DNA of 39,213 nucleotides. It comes from a virus. A model generated the notes under the pieces. That model had not been told where the DNA came from and made no database searches. It worked only from the letters and a program-made list of their open reading frames with translations. Position 1 is the first letter of the stretch. Every line of letters begins with the position of its first letter. Position numbers and translations under genes: made by a program. This document shows, one piece after another, positions 1 to 6,710 of this stretch. The stretch lies in IMG/VR virus record IMGVR_UViG_3300020160_002376, positions 1 through 39,213 of that record; one strand, 5' to 3'.

Positions 1-378
1 GCTAACTTCTTAGTATGTTCTCCTTCAGTAGCAACTATCATTGAATCAATCCCAGGATTTGCTTCATCTTCTGATGGTGATGTTACTAAAGCGTCTTACG
101 CATTTGGTATCCAAAAAGCTGGACAAATGAACAGCCGTTACACAGTTTACAAAAACCCTTACATGACTGAAAACGTTATTTTGATGGGTTATAGAGGAGC
201 TCAATTCCTTGAAACTGGTGCTGTATTTGCTCCATACGTTCCATTAATCATGACTCCATTAGTTTACGATCCAGAAACGTTTACACCACGTAAAGGTTTA
301 TTGACTCGTTATGCTAAGAAAATGATCCGTCCAGAATTCTATGGTCGTATCTTTGTTAATGATTTAGCTAGCATTTAA
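1..378 (+). CDS. gp23: Major capsid protein, gp23-like (C-terminal part)
   Basis: The frame is open from the first base, so this is the last 125 residues of a gene that begins outside the window. The end contains V-F-A-P-Y-V-P-L followed by D-P-E-T-F-T-P-R-K-G and L-T-R-Y-A, matching the conserved C-terminus of T4-type capsid proteins (A-P-Y-x-P-L ... D-P-x-x-F-x-P ... G-x-x-T-R-Y). In the T4 family this protein forms the hexameric shell of the head. The ATG at 127 is internal, because conserved-looking protein continues upstream of it. A strong terminator follows 25 bases after the stop codon, as expected for a very highly expressed gene. The family assignment is secure from the C-terminal motif, but most of the protein is not visible. 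Confidence 0.88.
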   Translation, partial: ANFLVCSPSVATIIESIPGFASSSDGDVTKASYAFGIQKAGQMNSRYTVYKNPYMTENVILMGYRGAQFLETGAVFAPYVPLIMTPLVYDPETFTPRKGLLTRYAKKMIRPEFYGRIFVNDLASI

Positions 379-403
379 TAGCAAACAATAACCAAATATA
401 AAG

Positions 404-428
404 AGCCGGACGAAAGTCCGGCTTTTTT
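404..428 (+). terminator. Rho-independent terminator after the capsid gene
   Basis: A perfect 8-bp stem, AGCCGGAC (404-411) paired with GTCCGGCT (416-423), closes a GAAA tetraloop and runs into a T tract (423-428, with more T after AG). It is unusually GC-rich for this AT-rich sequence. It separates the capsid gene from the phoH promoter. The terminator at 23793 has the same loop. Confidence 0.9.
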
Positions 429-439
429 AGTTTTTCTTG

Positions 440-456
440 AATATTTATTATTAAAC
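440..456 (+). promoter_or_regulatory. Putative late promoter of phoH
   Basis: AATATTTATTATTAAAC contains the invariant core ATATTTAT (441-448), 16 nt before the phoH start. The 3' half departs from the commonest form (AATAAAAT). It lies just after the capsid terminator, so it would restart transcription. Confidence 0.55.
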
Positions 457-464
457 ATAGTTAT

Positions 465-1163
465 ATGACCGATTTTAATAGAACGCCACAGGCACAAGAA
501 GCTTTTAAAGCAAAACGTAAACCTAAAGGACCCATTAAGTTTGCAATCCAATTAAATGAAGAACAAAAAAGAGCAAAAGAACAAATCCTATACAACACAG
601 TTACAGTATTAAAAGGTAAAGCAGGTTCAGGTAAATCTTTATTAGCTGCAAATATAGCCCTAGATTTATTATTTAATAAAGAAATTGAAAAAATTATTAT
701 CTCTAGACCTACTGTAGTAGCAGGACAAGACATTGGTTTCCTACCAGGTGATGTTAATGAAAAACTAGCTCCATTTACAGCCCCAGTATATGAAAATATG
801 CACCGTTTATATAATAAAGAAAAAATTGAAAAATGTATAGCGGAAGGTGAGATAGAAATTGTACCTGTATCATTTATGCGAGGTAGAAACTTTACTAACT
901 GTTTAGTTGTAATTGATGAGGCACAAAACTTAACTGATACACAAACCGAATTACTTTTAACTCGTATATGTCATGGTTCCAAAATGATATTTTGTGGTGA
1001 TGCTGCTCAAATTGACTTAAAAGACCGCAAAACTTCAGGATTTGATGTTGTATGTAAACATATGAAAGAAGTACCTGGATTTGAAGTTATCACGTTAGAG
1101 AAAAATCATAGACACGAGATAGTTGAACATATTTTAGATGTATATAAGAATCTTAGATCATAA
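465..1163 (+). CDS. phoH: PhoH-like P-loop ATPase
   Basis: At 232 residues this is close to the ATPase core of the PhoH family. The Walker A motif GKAGSGKS is at residues 51-58, followed by the family signature R-P-T-V-x-x-G-Q-D-I-G-F-L-P-G-D (81-96). The Walker B motif VVIDEAQN is at 148-155, a G-D-A-A-Q-I-D sensor-like motif at 178-184, and an N-H-R-H arginine near 216. PhoH proteins are predicted nucleotide hydrolases related to superfamily 1 helicases, and they are common in marine phages. Their role there is unsettled: phosphate-stress ATPase, RNA helicase and toxin-antitoxin ATPase have all been proposed. It sits alone between the capsid gene and the neck genes with its own promoter-like element, so it is probably expressed late. 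There is no Shine-Dalgarno sequence before the ATG. Confidence 0.9.
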   Translation: MTDFNRTPQAQEAFKAKRKPKGPIKFAIQLNEEQKRAKEQILYNTVTVLKGKAGSGKSLLAANIALDLLFNKEIEKIIISRPTVVAGQDIGFLPGDVNEKLAPFTAPVYENMHRLYNKEKIEKCIAEGEIEIVPVSFMRGRNFTNCLVVIDEAQNLTDTQTELLLTRICHGSKMIFCGDAAQIDLKDRKTSGFDVVCKHMKEVPGFEVITLEKNHRHEIVEHILDVYKNLRS

Positions 1164-1185
1164 GATTAAAATTAAGGGTTTTGTT

Positions 1186-1202
1186 AATATTTATAACAAA
1201 AA
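1186..1202 (+). promoter_or_regulatory. Putative late promoter of the neck gene cluster
   Basis: AATATTTATAACAAAAA has its core at 1187-1194, 14 nt before the ATG at 1209. No further copy occurs until 4584, so it may drive the genes from 1209 to 4578 as one unit. Confidence 0.55.
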
Positions 1203-1208
1203 CTCGGG

Positions 1209-1634
1209 ATGGCTAATCTATACATAAACGTTACTGAAGAGATTACTTTAGCTAATAATGAAACTCAAAAAGTAATTACACCAAATACAATTTCCAATAT
1301 CAATTATGTTGATGTTCGAAATATGAATTGCCCTACAGGATCGCAAATTTCAATTTTTTCCTTAGGTGCAACACCTGGTGCTGGTACTTTTGTAACTAGC
1401 AGTTTACAATACGCTAGAATAACTAATTTATCGACTAACTCTATAAAATTATCTATAGAATCTCCAACAACAGAAACTAGTTTTCTAGTATCTGCAGGTA
1501 ATTCATTCTATATATCTACTAGTAAAATAACAGGTAGTATTGATAATAATTTTACTTTAGAGGATATTCAGTCTGTTTATGTACAATCCTCTGGATCAGC
1601 AGCAACTATTGAATATTTTATCGCTACAAACTAA
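1209..1634 (+). CDS. Beta-rich hypothetical virion protein
   Basis: This 141-residue protein is not recognised. It is rich in Ser, Thr, Ile and Asn, with alternating hydrophobic stretches that suggest an all-beta fold, and it has no signal peptide or membrane segment. It lies between the phoH-like gene and the neck genes and is the first gene after a late-promoter-like element. That position suggests a head or neck component, for example a decoration or head-fibre protein, but the placement is the only support. The ATG at 1209 has no Shine-Dalgarno sequence, and the stop is seven bases before the next gene, implying cotranscription with it. Confidence 0.6.
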   Translation: MANLYINVTEEITLANNETQKVITPNTISNINYVDVRNMNCPTGSQISIFSLGATPGAGTFVTSSLQYARITNLSTNSIKLSIESPTTETSFLVSAGNSFYISTSKITGSIDNNFTLEDIQSVYVQSSGSAATIEYFIATN

Positions 1635-1641
1635 TTAAATT

Positions 1642-2793
1642 ATGAATATTCCAATTTGGCCAGGCTCAAGTTCATTCCAACCAGGAGAAACTCCATTTGG
1701 TTTTTATGACTATGATACACAATTTCAAGTAGATGCTGATAAATTTGCTAAATTTGCTTCACAACGTTTAGGATATCCTTTAGTTGAGGTTGAATTGCAA
1801 GATATTAACTTTTATACTGCACTTGAAGAGGCTGTTACAACATATGGAAATGAATTATATGCTTATCAAGTAGCAGAAAATTTATTATCTTTCCAAGGAG
1901 CTTCTACAAACATAGCACCGGGGAATAATGAATTAGTCCAAGAAAATTTAGCAGCTGTAGCTCGTTTATCTAATCAATATGGTGAGGAATCAGGAGTTGG
2001 AGGTACTATTACATACCATACTGGATCTATTAAATTATCCCCAGGAATACAAAACTATGATTTGAAATCTTGGGCAACTTCTCAAGGTATTCAAGGTGGT
2101 ATTGAGGTAAAACGTATATTTTACGAAGCACCTCCCGCAATTACTCGTTACTTTGATCCATATGCTGGTACAGGTACTGGAATGATGCAAATGATGGATT
2201 CATTTGGGTGGGGATCATATTCACCTGCTATTAACTTCATGTTAATGCCTATCAGTTATGATATGCAAAAAATCCAAGCAATTGAATTAAACGATCAAAT
2301 CAGAAAATCACAATATACTTTTGAATTAGTTAATAATGTATTAAGGATTTTCCCAATCCCAACAGGAGGAGGGATTCGTGAATTGCATTTTGAATATATT
2401 CTACTTACTGATCGCAATCAACCATACGTGGATAGAAACGGTCAAAATATAATTACCAACGCTTCTAATGTACCATATAATAACCCAACATATTCTACGA
2501 TAAACTCGATTGGTCGTCAATGGATATTTGAATATGGATTAGGTATTGTTAAAGAGATTTTAGGATATGTTAGAGGAAAATATGCCTCTATCCCTATCCC
2601 AGGAGCTGAGGTAACATTAAATCAAAATGATTTAATTGCTGCTGCAACAAGTGAAAAAGCAGCATTAATAGAACGTTTAAGAACATATTTTGATACAACT
2701 TCCCGTAAAACATTACTTGCTAATAAAGCAGAGGAAGCACAAAGTCAAATGAGTATATTAACAGATGTTCCAATGACAATTTTTATAGGATAA
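1642..2793 (+). CDS. gp13: Neck protein, gp13-like
   Basis: This 383-residue protein has an N-terminal block T-P-F-G-F-Y-D-Y-D-T-x-F-Q-V-D-A-D-K-F-A (about 17-36), followed by G-Y-P-L-V-E-V-E-L-Q-D-I-N-F-Y and E-E-A-V (about 44-65). These resemble proteins annotated as gp13 neck proteins in T4-like marine phages. In T4, gp13 and gp14 form the collar connecting the filled head to the tail. A Gly/Met-rich stretch (G-T-G-T-G-M-M-Q-M-M, about 177-186) may be a flexible loop. The downstream neighbours look like gp14 and gp15, which fits the T4 order 13-14-15. It ends one base before the ATG of the next gene, so translation is probably coupled. The assignment comes from recalled similarity plus gene order and is moderate. 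Confidence 0.6.
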   Translation: MNIPIWPGSSSFQPGETPFGFYDYDTQFQVDADKFAKFASQRLGYPLVEVELQDINFYTALEEAVTTYGNELYAYQVAENLLSFQGASTNIAPGNNELVQENLAAVARLSNQYGEESGVGGTITYHTGSIKLSPGIQNYDLKSWATSQGIQGGIEVKRIFYEAPPAITRYFDPYAGTGTGMMQMMDSFGWGSYSPAINFMLMPISYDMQKIQAIELNDQIRKSQYTFELVNNVLRIFPIPTGGGIRELHFEYILLTDRNQPYVDRNGQNIITNASNVPYNNPTYSTINSIGRQWIFEYGLGIVKEILGYVRGKYASIPIPGAEVTLNQNDLIAAATSEKAALIERLRTYFDTTSRKTLLANKAEEAQSQMSILTDVPMTIFIG

Positions 2794-2794
2794 T

Positions 2795-3304
2795 ATGGCA
2801 TTATTTGGTACACAACGTGACGTTTCTTTATTAAGACATCTCAACCGAGAGTTGATATGGGATATTATTTCCCAAGAATGTGCTTATTACCAATTTAATT
2901 ATGGTGATACTAAAGTAAACATGTACGGTGAATCTACAGGTGCCAAATATTATAGAGATCCTGTTCTTTTAAATACTCTTGTTGAAAGAGGTGATGCTAC
3001 AAGTCCAACTAGTGATATGGGTATTGATTATGAACGTCCAATGGTGTTTAGATTCCTTAGAGATGATTTAGTTGATGCTAATTTAGTTCCTCAAGTTGGA
3101 GATATTATCATGTGGTATGAAGGATATTGGGAAATTGATAATACAAATGATAACCAATTATTTGTAGGTAAAGACCCTGATTACCCATACAATGAAAACC
3201 CATTGAATCCAGGACTAGAAAACTTTGGTACAAATTTATCAATTATTTGCTTTGCTCATTATGTACCTGCAGATAAAGTACAAATTACAAGAGAAAGATT
3301 ATAA
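2795..3304 (+). CDS. gp14: Neck protein, gp14-like
   Basis: At 169 residues this is shorter than T4 gp14 (256). The middle reads V-G-D-I-I-M-W-Y-E-G-Y-W-E-I-D (about 108-122), then a D-P-D-Y-P-Y segment. This resembles the T4 gp14 stretch where a G-D-L-I-Y-F-P motif precedes an F-E-I-x-W strand and a D-P-F-Y segment. The N-terminal half has V-N-M-Y-G-E-S and K-Y-Y, also seen in neck proteins of this type. In T4, gp14 acts with gp13 in the collar through which DNA passes. The gene is tightly packed: one base after its upstream neighbour and two bases before the gp15-like gene. Position supports the call, but sequence similarity is limited. Confidence 0.6.
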   Translation: MALFGTQRDVSLLRHLNRELIWDIISQECAYYQFNYGDTKVNMYGESTGAKYYRDPVLLNTLVERGDATSPTSDMGIDYERPMVFRFLRDDLVDANLVPQVGDIIMWYEGYWEIDNTNDNQLFVGKDPDYPYNENPLNPGLENFGTNLSIICFAHYVPADKVQITRERL

Positions 3305-3306
3305 AA

Positions 3307-4578
3307 ATGCCAGCTGCTAGAAAACCAAATCCCAAAAGCCAAAAGCAGATCTCAAATGATCAGGTAGAACCATATATCTTTCCTGAAACAAATGAATCGT
3401 TAGGTAACCCTAACATACCATCTAATTTTAATCAATTTACTCCTGTAAATCAAAGTGGAATCGATTTCAATCGTTCACTTCAAATGTCATTTAAGGGTGA
3501 TTCGGTTAAACCATTTACAATAGGTCTACAAGATATTGATGAGTCTATAATGTTTTATTTTCAAAATGTTATACGTCCATTTGTTTATCAAAATGGTGTT
3601 AGAATAGAGGTACCTATTATATATGGCTCCCCAGAGAAATGGAAATCAGTACAAAAAGACGGCTACTACAAGGATAAAAATGGTGCTATTATGTCTCCTT
3701 TAATTATGTTTAAAAGAGATACGATGGATAAAAATCGTTCCTTGACAAATAAAATAGATGCTAATACACCCCATTTATATACATCTTGGAAAAAAACATA
3801 CAATCCCAAAAATGCATATTCTAACTTTAGTGTATTAACAAATCGTATTCCCGTAGATCAATTCGTAGTAAATGTTGTACCGGACTATGTTAATTTAACA
3901 TATAGTTGTGTTATTCAAACGTATTATGTTGAACAATTAAATAAAATTATTGAGGCAGTTAACTATGCCTCTGATTCATATTGGGGTGATCCTGAACGCT
4001 TTAAATTTAAAGCATCAATTGATTCATATTCTACGGTAGTAGAAATGTCGGATAACTCAAATCGTATTGTAAAAGGAACATTTACCATCAAGTTATTTGG
4101 TTATATGATCCCCGATACAGTACAAAAAGAGGTAACAGCTCTAAAAAAATATAATAGTAAAGCACAAGTTATAATTGGATTAGAAACCGTAAATGGTATA
4201 TCCGAATTTGTATCTTCAGGTAAAAAAGCAACTTCCCCAGTTATTATTCCATCCGGTGGAGGTGGTGGAGGTGGTGGAGGTACTATAACTCTAGCAACTA
4301 TAGCGTATTTAAATACAAATGTACAACAATTAGGTACTTTTGTTAATACTACAACTGTAACATTTGCTAGTGGATGGTTAGCAGCTCCAACAGGTTTACC
4401 TGCAACTTCTATTAATAATTTCACCATTTTTGTTAATGGACAATTAATAGAAAAAACCGCTATTGTATCTTTTACAGAAAGTGGAAATATAACAACATTA
4501 GTAATTAATGAAAGTGAATTGGGGTTTGGATTTGACTCTAATGACGAGGTTATTGCAATTGGGAAATTTAATAGTTAA
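3307..4578 (+). CDS. gp15: Tail completion / sheath terminator protein, gp15-like, with extra C-terminal domain
   Basis: The protein is 423 residues against 272 for T4 gp15. The core (about 60-300) contains V-R-I-E-V-P-I-I-Y-G-S-P-E-K-W, a block reading T-Y-Y-V-E-Q-L-N-K-I-I-E-A-V and K-G-T-F-T-I-K-L-F-G-Y-M-I-P. These correspond to gp15 elements where V-P-I-T-Y-A-S precedes the F-x-x-I-V-E-Q-I helix and the strand ending G-W-M-Y-P. T4 gp15 caps the contracted tail and joins it to the neck. After the core comes a run of nine glycines (317-325), then about 98 residues of beta-rich sequence (V-T-F-A-S-G-W-L-A-A-P; F-T-I-F-V-N-G-Q-L-I) that T4 gp15 lacks. It looks like an added, tethered surface domain. 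The gene closes the neck cluster. Confidence 0.68.
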   Translation: MPAARKPNPKSQKQISNDQVEPYIFPETNESLGNPNIPSNFNQFTPVNQSGIDFNRSLQMSFKGDSVKPFTIGLQDIDESIMFYFQNVIRPFVYQNGVRIEVPIIYGSPEKWKSVQKDGYYKDKNGAIMSPLIMFKRDTMDKNRSLTNKIDANTPHLYTSWKKTYNPKNAYSNFSVLTNRIPVDQFVVNVVPDYVNLTYSCVIQTYYVEQLNKIIEAVNYASDSYWGDPERFKFKASIDSYSTVVEMSDNSNRIVKGTFTIKLFGYMIPDTVQKEVTALKKYNSKAQVIIGLETVNGISEFVSSGKKATSPVIIPSGGGGGGGGGTITLATIAYLNTNVQQLGTFVNTTTVTFASGWLAAPTGLPATSINNFTIFVNGQLIEKTAIVSFTESGNITTLVINESELGFGFDSNDEVIAIGKFNS

Positions 4579-4583
4579 CGTTT

Positions 4584-4600
4584 AATATTTATATCAAAAT
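4584..4600 (+). promoter_or_regulatory. Putative late promoter overlapping a start codon
   Basis: AATATTTATATCAAAAT has its core at 4585-4592, and the element runs into the ATG at 4599. If the octamer TATTTATA (4586-4593) sits at -13 to -6 as in T4, transcription would begin on or next to that ATG, giving a nearly leaderless mRNA. Confidence 0.5.
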
Positions 4601-4742
4601 GGCAAAAGCAAAAGGACAATCAACAGCTACTTTTTTAAGCAAACCACCTAAAAAAAGACCAGGGGTTCATGCAAAATCAAAAACTAGTAAAAGCAAAAAC
4701 AGCAAAAACTACGTAAAATCGTACGCAGCACAAGGAAAATAA
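4599..4742 (+). CDS. Small lysine-rich protein with R-P-G-V-H-A-K motif
   Basis: This 47-residue gene begins ATG-GCA-AAA-GCA and ends TAA at 4740-4742. It is very basic, with about 14 Lys and one Arg. The central K-K-R-P-G-V-H-A-K-S-K is followed by a K-S-K-N-S-K-N-Y run and a Y-A-A-Q-G-K end. From memory, similar tiny R-P-G-V-H-x-K proteins occur in many phages of Bacteroidota and related marine viruses; their function is unknown. The charge suggests binding to nucleic acid or to an acidic protein surface. A promoter-like element touches its start, and the next gene begins two bases after the stop. Length, start context and packing support a real gene. Confidence 0.7.
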   Translation: MAKAKGQSTATFLSKPPKKRPGVHAKSKTSKSKNSKNYVKSYAAQGK

Positions 4743-4743
4743 G

Positions 4744-5073
4744 ATGGCATTAATTAAACCAGAACAGTTAAGAGAAGGGTTTTACTCAATAACAGGATCG
4801 TTATTCGGAACCTCATCATATGCAGATTTTGCATTGACTGCTTCTTATGCTTTAAACTTATCTGACCCTTTTAGAATAGTAACAGGGAGTATTATAGCTA
4901 GTGTAGATGTTGGTTCAACCATATTTTTGATTAAAAGTGCTAGTAGAGATATTTTATCTATTAATAGTACAGGTGTAATTACATTAACCACTCAATCTAC
5001 TCAATTAACAACCCCCGCACCTAATGGTGGGATATACTTTACCTCCAACTCATTTTTTGTTGGACTAGACTAA
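4744..5073 (+). CDS. Small fibre-type structural protein
   Basis: The protein has 109 residues. Residues 17-38 (I-T-G-S-L-F-G-T-S-S-Y-A-D-F-A-L-T-A-S-Y-A-L) are nearly the same as the G-S-L-L-G-T-A-S-Y-A-x-x-A-L-x-S-S-Y-A-L segment of the giant fibre at 6711. That segment is a low-complexity shaft typical of trimeric phage fibres. The rest is predicted beta-rich, ending in G-G-I-Y-F-T-S-N-S-F-F-V-G-L-D. No catalytic motif is visible. It follows the small basic gene by one base. It may be a short fibre, a fibre-attachment subunit, or a remnant of a longer fibre; the sequence does not decide between these. Confidence 0.6.
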   Translation: MALIKPEQLREGFYSITGSLFGTSSYADFALTASYALNLSDPFRIVTGSIIASVDVGSTIFLIKSASRDILSINSTGVITLTTQSTQLTTPAPNGGIYFTSNSFFVGLD

Positions 5074-5080
5074 TAGAATA

Positions 5081-5097
5081 CATATTTATAATAAAAT
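5081..5097 (+). promoter_or_regulatory. Putative late promoter of the first WKKVI fibre
   Basis: CATATTTATAATAAAAT is a full-length copy with its core at 5082-5089, 20 nt before the ATG at 5110. It is one of only three copies starting with C; the others are at 18059 and 19711. Confidence 0.65.
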
Positions 5098-5109
5098 AAA
5101 AAAAGAAAC

Positions 5110-6171
5110 ATGGCAGAATGGAAAAAGGTAATAGTCTCGGGTAGTGCAGCGAATTTAGCTACATTACAAGTAAGCAACCTTACATCAGGACAAGTAGTAA
5201 TTGGTGGTGGTGCCTCCAACTTATCTACCACAGCGATTAATGGTACCGGAAATATTGTAGCAACAACAGGAGCTACAGGATTATCAGCATCTGGTTCATT
5301 CAGCGGTTCATTCCAAGGTAACTTTGTTGGGACAACTAACTTACCTGATTTAACACAAGGTGCAGGTATTACAGCATTTACTTATGATGGTGCTACAACA
5401 GCTACTGTTGCTGTCTCTGGTGCATCTGCTTTAAGTACAAACAATATTTCAAAATGGACAGGTGCCGCATTTGCTAACTCATCATTAACCGATAATGGTA
5501 CAGCAATTACAGGTACAACTTCCATTCAATTAACAGGTGCTAACTCAAACTTATCGGGTTCATTTAGTGGCTCATTCCAAGGTGATGGTTCAGGTTTAAC
5601 AGGATTAACTCTTGTTTTCCCTACAACAGCTAAAACTGATTTAGCATCTACTGATCAATTCTTTATTAACGACGGTGCTAACAAATATGTTACTTATGGT
5701 AACTTATTAACTGATTTAGCTGGTACCAACTTAGTAGTTGAGGGAACTGATAGTTTAGCATTAGCGAATACAATTACAGGAGATAAAACATTCTCAAATA
5801 GTGTAGTTATTTCGGAAAATTTAACAGTATTAGGTACTGCATCTTTCCAAAACACAACCAATTTAGAGGTATCAGATAGATTCGTATTATTTGCTTCTGG
5901 TTCAAATACAGCAGGAGATGGTGGTATTGTTATACAACAAGGTATACAAAACGTAGGTGAATTATTTGGATATGAGAATTCAATCAATCGTTGGGGTTTC
6001 ACTTCTTCATTTAATGCATCTGGCCCTTCATTTACAGCAGCTGCTTATATTACAACAACAGAAACAAGCACATCAATCCCTTCAGCGGCTCCATTATATG
6101 GTGGATCTTCAAACGGATATGGTAATATACATGTGAAAACAGATACAGGCGATATTTATATTTACGCTTAA
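5110..6171 (+). CDS. Tail fibre / structural protein with WKKVIVSGS N-terminus
   Basis: The 353 residues begin M-A-E-W-K-K-V-I-V-S-G-S-A-A, close to the start of the giant fibre at 6711. A shaft of G-S-F-S-G-S-F-Q-G-type repeats appears twice (about 57-70 and 150-163). It is followed by beta-rich segments with F-Q-N-T-T-N-L-E-V-S-D-R-F-V-L-F-A-S-G and ending in N-I-H-V-K-T-D-T-G-D-I-Y-I-Y-A. The whole is Ser/Thr/Gly/Ala-rich without cysteine, as is usual for trimeric fibre shafts. Cyanophage and other marine T4-like phages carry comparable structural proteins near their tail genes. The exact place on the virion is unknown; the shared N-terminus suggests a common docking site with the 6711 product. 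Confidence 0.7.
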   Translation: MAEWKKVIVSGSAANLATLQVSNLTSGQVVIGGGASNLSTTAINGTGNIVATTGATGLSASGSFSGSFQGNFVGTTNLPDLTQGAGITAFTYDGATTATVAVSGASALSTNNISKWTGAAFANSSLTDNGTAITGTTSIQLTGANSNLSGSFSGSFQGDGSGLTGLTLVFPTTAKTDLASTDQFFINDGANKYVTYGNLLTDLAGTNLVVEGTDSLALANTITGDKTFSNSVVISENLTVLGTASFQNTTNLEVSDRFVLFASGSNTAGDGGIVIQQGIQNVGELFGYENSINRWGFTSSFNASGPSFTAAAYITTTETSTSIPSAAPLYGGSSNGYGNIHVKTDTGDIYIYA

Positions 6172-6188
6172 TAAAAATTAAAATAGTT

Positions 6189-6386
6189 ATGGGCTTTACA
6201 GCAAACCACTTTGAGGGACAAACCTCACAAAATAATAATCCTCTATCTTCAAACCAATTAACGGTAATGGAGATAGAGGTTTTACTTTCTATGATAAAAC
6301 GAACAACTTTCCTTGGAGAGGATATAGAACCTTTGTACAATTTGGTTAACAAATTACAAAATCAACATATCGAACAATCCAAATAA
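6189..6386 (+). CDS. Small hypothetical protein in fibre module
   Basis: This 65-residue protein has no recognised family. Its second half is predicted helical (M-E-I-E-V-L-L-S-M-I-K-R-T, then I-E-P-L-Y-N-L-V-N-K-L-Q-N-Q) after a polar N-terminus. It starts 17 bases after the first fibre stop with AGTTATG, a start context used repeatedly in this genome. The next gene follows after seven bases. A small helical protein next to fibre genes could be an assembly chaperone, as T4 gp38 and gp57A are, but nothing in the sequence shows that directly. Confidence 0.6.
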   Translation: MGFTANHFEGQTSQNNNPLSSNQLTVMEIEVLLSMIKRTTFLGEDIEPLYNLVNKLQNQHIEQSK

Positions 6387-6393
6387 CTAAGTT

Positions 6394-6630
6394 ATGAATA
6401 TTTTTTCAATAGATTTAACTCACCCGGAAATAAACTTTATCCGACAAGCTTTAGAAACAGTAAATATTCAAGGTAGAGATGCTAAATTTTGTGCTAGTTT
6501 ACAAATCAAATTAGAGCAAGAATTGGAGGAAATTACCCGCATGTTAAAAGAGGAAGAAGAAAACAAACTCTTGGGTCTGCAACAAATCATAGAATCTGAA
6601 CAAACCAAAACACGTTCCAGAAAATCATAA
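6394..6630 (+). CDS. Small coiled-coil hypothetical protein
   Basis: The 78 residues are almost entirely predicted helical. They are charged with heptad-like spacing from about 30 to 70 (L-Q-I-K-L-E-Q-E-L-E-E-I-T-R-M-L-K-E-E-E), and a basic tail ends T-R-S-R-K-S. It starts with AAGTTATG and stops at the edge of the promoter-like element for the giant fibre. The size, helicity and position just before a very large fibre gene fit a fibre-folding chaperone, but that is inference from context. Family membership is not recognised. Confidence 0.6.
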   Translation: MNIFSIDLTHPEINFIRQALETVNIQGRDAKFCASLQIKLEQELEEITRMLKEEEENKLLGLQQIIESEQTKTRSRKS

Positions 6631-6645
6631 TATTTATAACTATAT
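6629..6645 (+). promoter_or_regulatory. Putative late promoter of the giant fibre
   Basis: AATATTTATAACTATAT has its core at 6630-6637, overlapping the stop of the preceding gene. The ATG it would serve is 73 nt downstream, much farther than for any other copy, leaving room for a structured leader. Confidence 0.5.
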
Positions 6646-6650
6646 TATAG

Positions 6651-6684
6651 GCCCGTAAGGGAAGTGGGCACAGCATTTTCTGTG
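6651..6684 (+). promoter_or_regulatory. Structured leader of the giant fibre mRNA
   Basis: Between the promoter-like element and the ATG at 6711 lie two possible hairpins. The first is CCC (6652-6654), GTAA loop, GGG (6659-6661). The second is CACAG (6669-6673), CATTTT loop, CTGTG (6680-6684). GCCC (6651-6654) can instead pair with GGGC (6666-6669). No other late gene here has such a leader, so translational control is possible. Helices this short could be chance. Confidence 0.35.
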
Positions 6685-6710
6685 TAACCAACCAATGATA
6701 AAAAGATATT

